Position numbers and translations under genes: made by a program. A DNA stretch of 8,729 nucleotides from Actinomycetota bacterium (lineage in GTDB: Bacteria > Actinomycetota > Thermoleophilia > Gaiellales > Gaiellaceae), in contig VAXT01000122.1 in the NCBI GenBank assembly GCA_005883245.1, positions 1 to 8,729 on the forward strand, read 5' to 3'. The notes below the pieces were generated by a model that saw only the letters and a program-made list of their open reading frames with translations, did not search any database and was not told where the DNA came from. Positions 5,053-8,729 of the stretch are shown here, in pieces. How positions within the stretch are numbered: position 1 is the stretch's first letter; every line of letters begins with the position of its first letter.

Positions 5053-6420
5053 TCAAAGAACGCCCAGGTAGCGCTCCTGCTCCCAGTCGGTGAGCTGGAC
5101 GCGGTAGTCGTCCCACTCCTTGCGCTTGAGCTCGACGTAGCGGTCGAAGATGTGCGGCCCCATGGCCTTCCTGGCGAGCTCCGAGTCGGCCAGCGCGTCG
5201 ATCGCCTCCCCGAGCGTCTCCGGGAGCGACACGATCCCGCGCTCCTTCCGCTGCTCAGCGGTCAGGTGGTAGAGGTTCGTCTCCATCGGGTCCGGCAGCT
5301 CGTAGCCCTGCTCGATCCCCTCGAGCCCCGCGTGCAGCAACGCGGCGAACGTCAGGTACGGGTTGCAGGCCGGATCGGGACAGCGGATCTCGGCGCGCGT
5401 CGCCTGCTCGTTGCCCGGCTTGTACAGCGGGATGCGGATCAGCGCCGAGCGGTTCCGCCGCGACCAGGCGACGTAGACCGGCGCCTCATAGCCCGGAACG
5501 AGCCGCTTGTACGAGTTCACCCACTGCGCGAACACCGCTGAGATCTCACGAGCGTGGCGCAGCTGGCCGGCGATGAACGCCTTGCCCGCCTCGGACAGGT
5601 TCCACGCGTCGCCTTCCTCGAAGAAGCTGTTCCGGCCGTCGGTGAACAGCGACTGGTGCGTATGCATCCCCGAGCCGTTCTCGCCGAAGATCGGCTTCGG
5701 CATGAACGTCGCGTGGTAGCCGGCCTTCTTCGCGATCTCCTTGACGATCAACCGGTACGTGAGCGTGTGGTCGGCCATCTCGAGCGCGGGCGCGAAGCGC
5801 ATGTCGATCTCGTGCTGCGACGGCCCCACCTCGTGGTGGACGTACTCGACCGGGATGCCCATGTGCTCGAGCGCGCGGACGGTCTCCTGGCGCAGCTCGC
5901 TCGCGGCGTCCAGCGTGGTCATCGCGAAGTAGCCGCCCTCGTCGAGCGTCTCCGTGCCCTCGTCGTCCTTGAAGAGGAAGTACTCGAGCTCGGGGCCGAC
6001 GTTGAACGTGTCGAAGCCCATGGACTGCATGCGCTCGAGCGCGCGCCGCATGACATAGCGCGGATCGCCCTCGTACGGCTTCCCGTCCGGCGTGACGACG
6101 TCGCAGATCATGCGGCCGACCTTCGTCTCGCCTTCCTTCCAGGGCATCAGCCGATAGGTGCCGGGATCCGGGATTGCGACCATGTCCGACTCCTCGATCG
6201 CGTTGAAGCCGGTGATCGACGAGCCGTCGAACCCCATCCCGTCGTCGAGGGCGCCCTCGATCTCGCTCGGGGTGACCGCGAACGACTTGAGGTGCCCCTC
6301 GAGGTCGGTGAACCAGAGGAGGAGGAACTCGACCCCGTCGTCCTTGATCTGCTTGAGAGCGTCCTTGCGGGCCTCCTCGCTGGAGGTGGCCCTGTTCTTC
6401 GACTCGACCTGCTGTGCCAT
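5053..6420 (-). CDS. glnA: Glutamine synthetase, type I
   Basis: The enzyme makes glutamine from glutamate and ammonia with ATP, as a cytosolic dodecamer, and is the main entry of ammonium into metabolism. The 455-aa product is full length. It has the N-terminal beta-grasp domain (about 28-110, with GFDGSSI at 63-69) and the catalytic domain with metal-binding E144 and E146 (GPELEYF), HHEVGPSQHEID (195-206), NGSGMHTHQS (248-257, H253), RLVPGYEAP (306-314, flap Glu E312) and RAEIRCPDP (342-350, R346). The C-terminal part (NLYHLTAEQRKERGIVSLPETL) resembles the Bacillus GSI-alpha type rather than the adenylylated NLYDLPPEE form, so control by adenylylation is unlikely; this is inferred. ATG 6420 is preceded by GGGAGGA, 5 nt away, the clearest ribosome-binding site in the window. 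It is monocistronic, isolated from the upstream MFS gene by a terminator. The last 22 codons are duplicated downstream. Confidence 0.97.
   Translation of the reverse strand: MAQQVESKNRATSSEEARKDALKQIKDDGVEFLLLWFTDLEGHLKSFAVTPSEIEGALDDGMGFDGSSITGFNAIEESDMVAIPDPGTYRLMPWKEGETKVGRMICDVVTPDGKPYEGDPRYVMRRALERMQSMGFDTFNVGPELEYFLFKDDEGTETLDEGGYFAMTTLDAASELRQETVRALEHMGIPVEYVHHEVGPSQHEIDMRFAPALEMADHTLTYRLIVKEIAKKAGYHATFMPKPIFGENGSGMHTHQSLFTDGRNSFFEEGDAWNLSEAGKAFIAGQLRHAREISAVFAQWVNSYKRLVPGYEAPVYVAWSRRNRSALIRIPLYKPGNEQATRAEIRCPDPACNPYLTFAALLHAGLEGIEQGYELPDPMETNLYHLTAEQRKERGIVSLPETLGEAIDALADSELARKAMGPHIFDRYVELKRKEWDDYRVQLTDWEQERYLGVL
5057..5122 (-). repeat. 66-bp direct repeat, copy inside glnA
   Basis: This is the functional copy of the repeat, covering the end of codon 433 to most of codon 455 of glnA. 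Its partner is 4859-4924 (64 of 66 identical, same orientation). Confidence 0.9.
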
Positions 6421-6500
6421 GAGGTTCCTCCCTAGGCGCCGACTCGGCGGCGCCGACCGTGGAGGTCGTGCCGGCTATGCCGGCGCGACCGTCCTTTTTA
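6421..6500 (-). promoter_or_regulatory. Structured leader of glnA
   Basis: Between the upstream terminator and glnA the transcript would contain two stems: one at 6464-6490 (12 bp, loop of 3, one C/A mismatch on this strand) and GGCGCCG, 6-nt loop, CGGCGCC at 6435-6454. The latter ends 2 nt before the Shine-Dalgarno GGGAGGA (6426-6432). A CCTCC at 6461-6465 is complementary to the GGAGG of the ribosome-binding site, and CGACC/GGTCG could form an alternative stem. This could regulate translation or stabilise mRNA. A TTAAAA (6496-6501) is a possible -10; no good -35 is seen. Confidence 0.4.
6461..6499 (+). terminator. Plus-strand intrinsic terminator-like hairpin opposite the glnA leader
   Basis: Read on the plus strand, 6464-6475 pairs with 6479-6490 (12 bp, one G-U, loop TAT). 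GGA/TCC extends the stem past one bulged G, and TTTTT follows at 6495-6499. The shape is that of a rho-independent terminator, but no plus-strand gene lies upstream, only DNA antisense to glnA. It may stop antisense transcripts, or the stem may matter only on the minus strand. Confidence 0.5.
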
Positions 6501-6504
6501 ACGC

Positions 6505-6537
6505 AAAAAGCCCCGGGCGCGGAAGCTCGCCCGAGGC
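6505..6537 (-). terminator. Intrinsic terminator of the GNAT-MFS operon
   Basis: On the minus strand GCCTCGGGCG and CGCCCGGGGC form a 10-bp stem with one G-U pair and an 8-nt loop, followed directly by TTTTTGCG. It lies 34 nt after the MFS stop codon. This is the best intrinsic terminator in the window and separates the operon from glnA. Confidence 0.9.
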
Positions 6538-6570
6538 GCCGTTGCCTCATACCGTCGCACTGTAACACGG

Positions 6571-7821
6571 TCACGGGCTCGTGGCCGGGAGCTCCTCGAG
6601 CTCGGGCTCGCGACCCTCGTGGGCGATCGCGCGGCCGTAGAGCGCGAGCGCGGGAGCGATGACGAGTCCACCTACCGCCAGGGCCGCTCGGATGCCCCAG
6701 ACGTTGCCGATCGCTCCCAGCACCGGGCCGCCGCCCGCCTGTCCGATTGCATTCGCCTGCCCCGAGATCGAGAGCACGGTCGCGCGAACGCTCGAGTCCT
6801 TGATCTGCTCGTTCAGCCAGACCGTGTACAGCGGCCCGGCCAGGTCGCGGGCGAAGAAGACGCCGAGGAGCGATGCGATCGCGAGCCAGGTCGAGCCGGT
6901 CAGCGCGAAGACGAGCATCGCCACCATCTCCATCGCGGTCAACGTGAAGAGTGAGCTGGTGACGACACGCCGACCCCTTTGCTCGAAGCGCTTGATCAAC
7001 CAGCCGGTCGCGACGAACCCGAGCGCGAGGCCGACGAGCCAGAAGATCCCGAACCAGACGACCGGATCGAGGTTGCCGACCCCAGGGAGCCCGACGTCCC
7101 GCAGGAAGTGCGCCTCCTTGAGTCGGTCGAACGCCTCGGCCGACATGCCCATGAAGAGCTGGACGCCGACGAGCAGGAGGATCACCGGCGCCGCCCAGGC
7201 ATAGCGAGCGCCCGTCGCGGCAGTCGTGCGAAGCTCGCCCAGCGCCGACCCACGCTCGCCGCGGGGCTTCCGCCGGAACCCGGTCTCGGGCATGACCAGC
7301 AGACAGATGAGCCCGGCCAGGACGGTCAGCGCGCCGCCGACGATCACACCCGCTCGCAGCGAGAAGATCCCGACCCCGACCTGCAGGAACAGGCCCAGAA
7401 CCGATCCGACGTACCCGATGCGGGCGCCTTTCAGGAAGACGCGCCCGACCTTGTCGGCGCCCACCTCGTCGGCGATCCAGGCCTGCTCGGCGCCACTCGT
7501 GAACGTGTACGACAGCCCCCAGAGGCCCCAGAAAGCGATGATCAGCCACGGCGCGTAGACGACGCCGACGAGCATCCAGGTCACGCCCATGCCGACGTAG
7601 CCGACGATCAGCGAGAGTCGGCGGCTGTAGGTATCCGCGACGACCCCGGTCGGGATCTCGAACAGGAACACCGCCCCTTCCATCGCCGTGCCCATCAGGA
7701 CGAGCTGAAGCGGCGAGAGGTGCAGCTCCTGTACGAGGTAGACCGCCATGACCACCCACGTCGGCATGGAGAGCAGGATCTGCAACGCGTAGTAGAGCCG
7801 CGTCGCGTTCGCGCGTCTCAC
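6571..7821 (-). CDS. MFS transporter, 12 transmembrane segments
   Basis: This 416-aa major facilitator superfamily carrier of the inner membrane is probably a proton-driven exporter. Twelve hydrophobic segments are visible, six on each side of a basic central loop (about 182-207). Motif A, GVVADTYSRR, lies in the loop after TM2 (59-68), and a MPETG motif ends TM6 (177-181), as in drug-efflux-like MFS proteins. TM4 and TM10 carry charged residues near their ends (E112, R325-D326). The C-terminus is acidic and short (EGREPELEELPATSP). The start is GTG at 7819-7821, overlapping the TGA stop of the upstream acetyltransferase gene (GTGA), so translation is probably coupled; there is no strong Shine-Dalgarno of its own. 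The substrate cannot be read from the sequence. Context suggests export of a compound that the neighbouring acetyltransferase modifies, which is inference. Confidence 0.92.
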   Translation of the reverse strand: MRRANATRLYYALQILLSMPTWVVMAVYLVQELHLSPLQLVLMGTAMEGAVFLFEIPTGVVADTYSRRLSLIVGYVGMGVTWMLVGVVYAPWLIIAFWGLWGLSYTFTSGAEQAWIADEVGADKVGRVFLKGARIGYVGSVLGLFLQVGVGIFSLRAGVIVGGALTVLAGLICLLVMPETGFRRKPRGERGSALGELRTTAATGARYAWAAPVILLLVGVQLFMGMSAEAFDRLKEAHFLRDVGLPGVGNLDPVVWFGIFWLVGLALGFVATGWLIKRFEQRGRRVVTSSLFTLTAMEMVAMLVFALTGSTWLAIASLLGVFFARDLAGPLYTVWLNEQIKDSSVRATVLSISGQANAIGQAGGGPVLGAIGNVWGIRAALAVGGLVIAPALALYGRAIAHEGREPELEELPATSP

Positions 7822-8714
7822 GGCCCGTGCTCGAGTGGGAGCGTGGCGGCCATCGTGATCGCGACGTCCCGGTACTCGTAGCCGAGCAGCTCGTTGACGG
7901 CGCGCATCGACTCGTTCCCGGTCTGCGTCCAGGTGACGACCTCGCGCAGGCCGGCTTCACGAGCCCAGGCGAGCTCGCGTTGCTTGAGCGCCTTGGCCAG
8001 GCCGCGCCGGCGCCACCCGCGGCCGACGACCGTCAGCCCGTCCTCGGCGACGCCCTCGTTGTCGTGCGCCATCAGGCCCGAGTAACCGACGATCTCACGC
8101 TCGGCGAGCGCGACGAACGAGCCGGCCGGAAGCGTGGCCTCGTCCTGGAGCCAGTCCTCGAGCGGGATCGAGATCGACCCTTCGAGCGCGAGGTCGGTGT
8201 AGCCCTCGTCGCGGGCCAGCGGGTACGCGGCCTCGAGCAGGTCCGGGCGCTCGGCGATGGTCACGACCTCAACGCCCTCGGGGAGCGGGTCGAGCGCGAT
8301 CTCGTCGTCGAGGGGCCGCACCTGCTCGACCTGGCGATCGCTCTCGGCGAACCCGTAGCGCTCGGCGAACGCCTTCGAGCCCGGATCGATGACCTGCCCG
8401 GTGAGCCTGGTCAGGCCGAGCGACTCCACGAACTCGACGAGGGGCTCGAGCAGGGCGGTGCCGACCCCGTGACGCCTGGCGCCGGGATGCACGCGAGGCG
8501 CGACGTAGCCGCGCTTCGGATCGTCCGAGCGGCCCCCGAGACCGGCGCCGACGATCTCTCCGTCGAGCTCCGCCACGAGCACCGTCCGGTCGGGGGTCAG
8601 CCGCGTCCTGAACTCATCAACGGTCCACGCCGACTCGTTCGGCAGCACGGCTCGCTTGACGCGAATCCAGCCCTGGAGGTCGGCGTCGCTCTCGGCTCGC
8701 CGAACCTGAATCAT
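7818..8714 (-). CDS. Acetyltransferase with two tandem GNAT domains
   Basis: The 298-aa product holds two Gcn5-related N-acetyltransferase folds that would use acetyl-CoA to acetylate an amine. Domain 1 (about 3-130) has the acetyl-CoA loop RRHGVG (80-85) within VHPGARRHGVGTALL and ends YGFAESDRQ. Domain 2 (about 148-292) has RRRGLA (235-240) and the late motif NESMRAVNELLGYEYRD. Both pyrophosphate-binding loops fit R-x-x-G-x-G/A, so both sites may be active. The arrangement recalls MshD (mycothiol synthase) and other double-GNAT proteins, but I see no feature that identifies it as MshD, and length and neighbours do not decide it. ATG 8714 begins with the natural MIQVRRAES. The frame remains open for the five codons to the window edge, so a longer N-terminus cannot be fully excluded. 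Its stop overlaps the start of the MFS gene. Confidence 0.9.
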   Translation of the reverse strand: MIQVRRAESDADLQGWIRVKRAVLPNESAWTVDEFRTRLTPDRTVLVAELDGEIVGAGLGGRSDDPKRGYVAPRVHPGARRHGVGTALLEPLVEFVESLGLTRLTGQVIDPGSKAFAERYGFAESDRQVEQVRPLDDEIALDPLPEGVEVVTIAERPDLLEAAYPLARDEGYTDLALEGSISIPLEDWLQDEATLPAGSFVALAEREIVGYSGLMAHDNEGVAEDGLTVVGRGWRRRGLAKALKQRELAWAREAGLREVVTWTQTGNESMRAVNELLGYEYRDVAITMAATLPLEHGP

Positions 8715-8729
8715 CCCGACCGCTTCAAC

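Noticed and set aside
4774..5541. A 255-codon plus-strand frame with a repeated ALLLPVGELDAVVVPLL segment
   Set aside because: The internal repeat is only the glnA 66-bp duplication read on the wrong strand; the frame stays open because the offset (198 bp) is a multiple of three.
4244..6537. ANTAR-type target RNA (two hexaloop hairpins with A at loop position 1 and G at position 4)
   Set aside because: I checked the hairpins of this window by eye. The only clean 6-nt loop, in the glnA leader, reads CCGAGT and does not fit; no pair was found.
5546..7960. An 804-codon open frame on the minus strand running through glnA, the gap and the MFS gene
   Set aside because: It is a frame shadow in GC-rich DNA: the product is Arg/Gly/Pro-rich, and real genes with intact motifs occupy the other frame.

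Overview
The window is gene-dense, GC-rich DNA with strong G/C third-position bias. The gene set (PdtaS/PdtaR-type two-component system with an ANTAR regulator, class I-alpha-like glutamine synthetase, PRC-barrel protein, ABC-F ATPase) fits Actinomycetota. A deep lineage such as Thermoleophilia is possible, but that placement is inference. Nothing seen is phage, CRISPR, rRNA or tRNA.

Layout. (1) 1-1047 (+): the 3' part of an ABC-F ATPase gene, cut by the window edge. (2) 1036-3913 (-): a likely operon of a GAF-GAF-HisKA_2-HATPase sensor kinase, an ANTAR response regulator (PdtaR-like) and a double-spanning membrane protein of unknown function. Its last gene overlaps the end of the ABC-F gene tail to tail by 12 bp. 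(3) 3989-4243 (+): a small PRC-barrel-like protein, divergent from the kinase and followed at once by two strong hairpins. (4) 4267-4667: about 400 bp with no convincing gene but several perfect hairpins. (5) 4668-4844 (+): a 58-codon ORF with coding-like codon use, apparently leaderless. (6) 4855-5122: a 66-bp direct repeat in which the last 22 codons of glnA, with stop, occur a second time 198 bp downstream of the real gene end, with a hairpin-rich spacer between. (7) 5053-6420 (-): complete glnA with a good Shine-Dalgarno and a structured leader. (8) 6571-8714 (-): a tandem-GNAT acetyltransferase gene translationally coupled (GTGA overlap) to an MFS exporter gene that ends in a clear intrinsic terminator.

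How the genes work together. The kinase probably senses a small cytosolic ligand through its GAF domains and phosphorylates the ANTAR regulator, which by family would act on RNA terminators; the membrane protein downstream may belong to the same response. GlnA supplies glutamine. The GNAT-MFS pair resembles a modify-and-export detoxification operon. The ABC-F protein would act on ribosomes.

Most unusual points: the duplicated glnA tail with its hairpin spacer, the unannotated 58-aa ORF, the recurring placement of -10-like hexamers 6-7 nt before start codons, and the structured region around the glnA leader.
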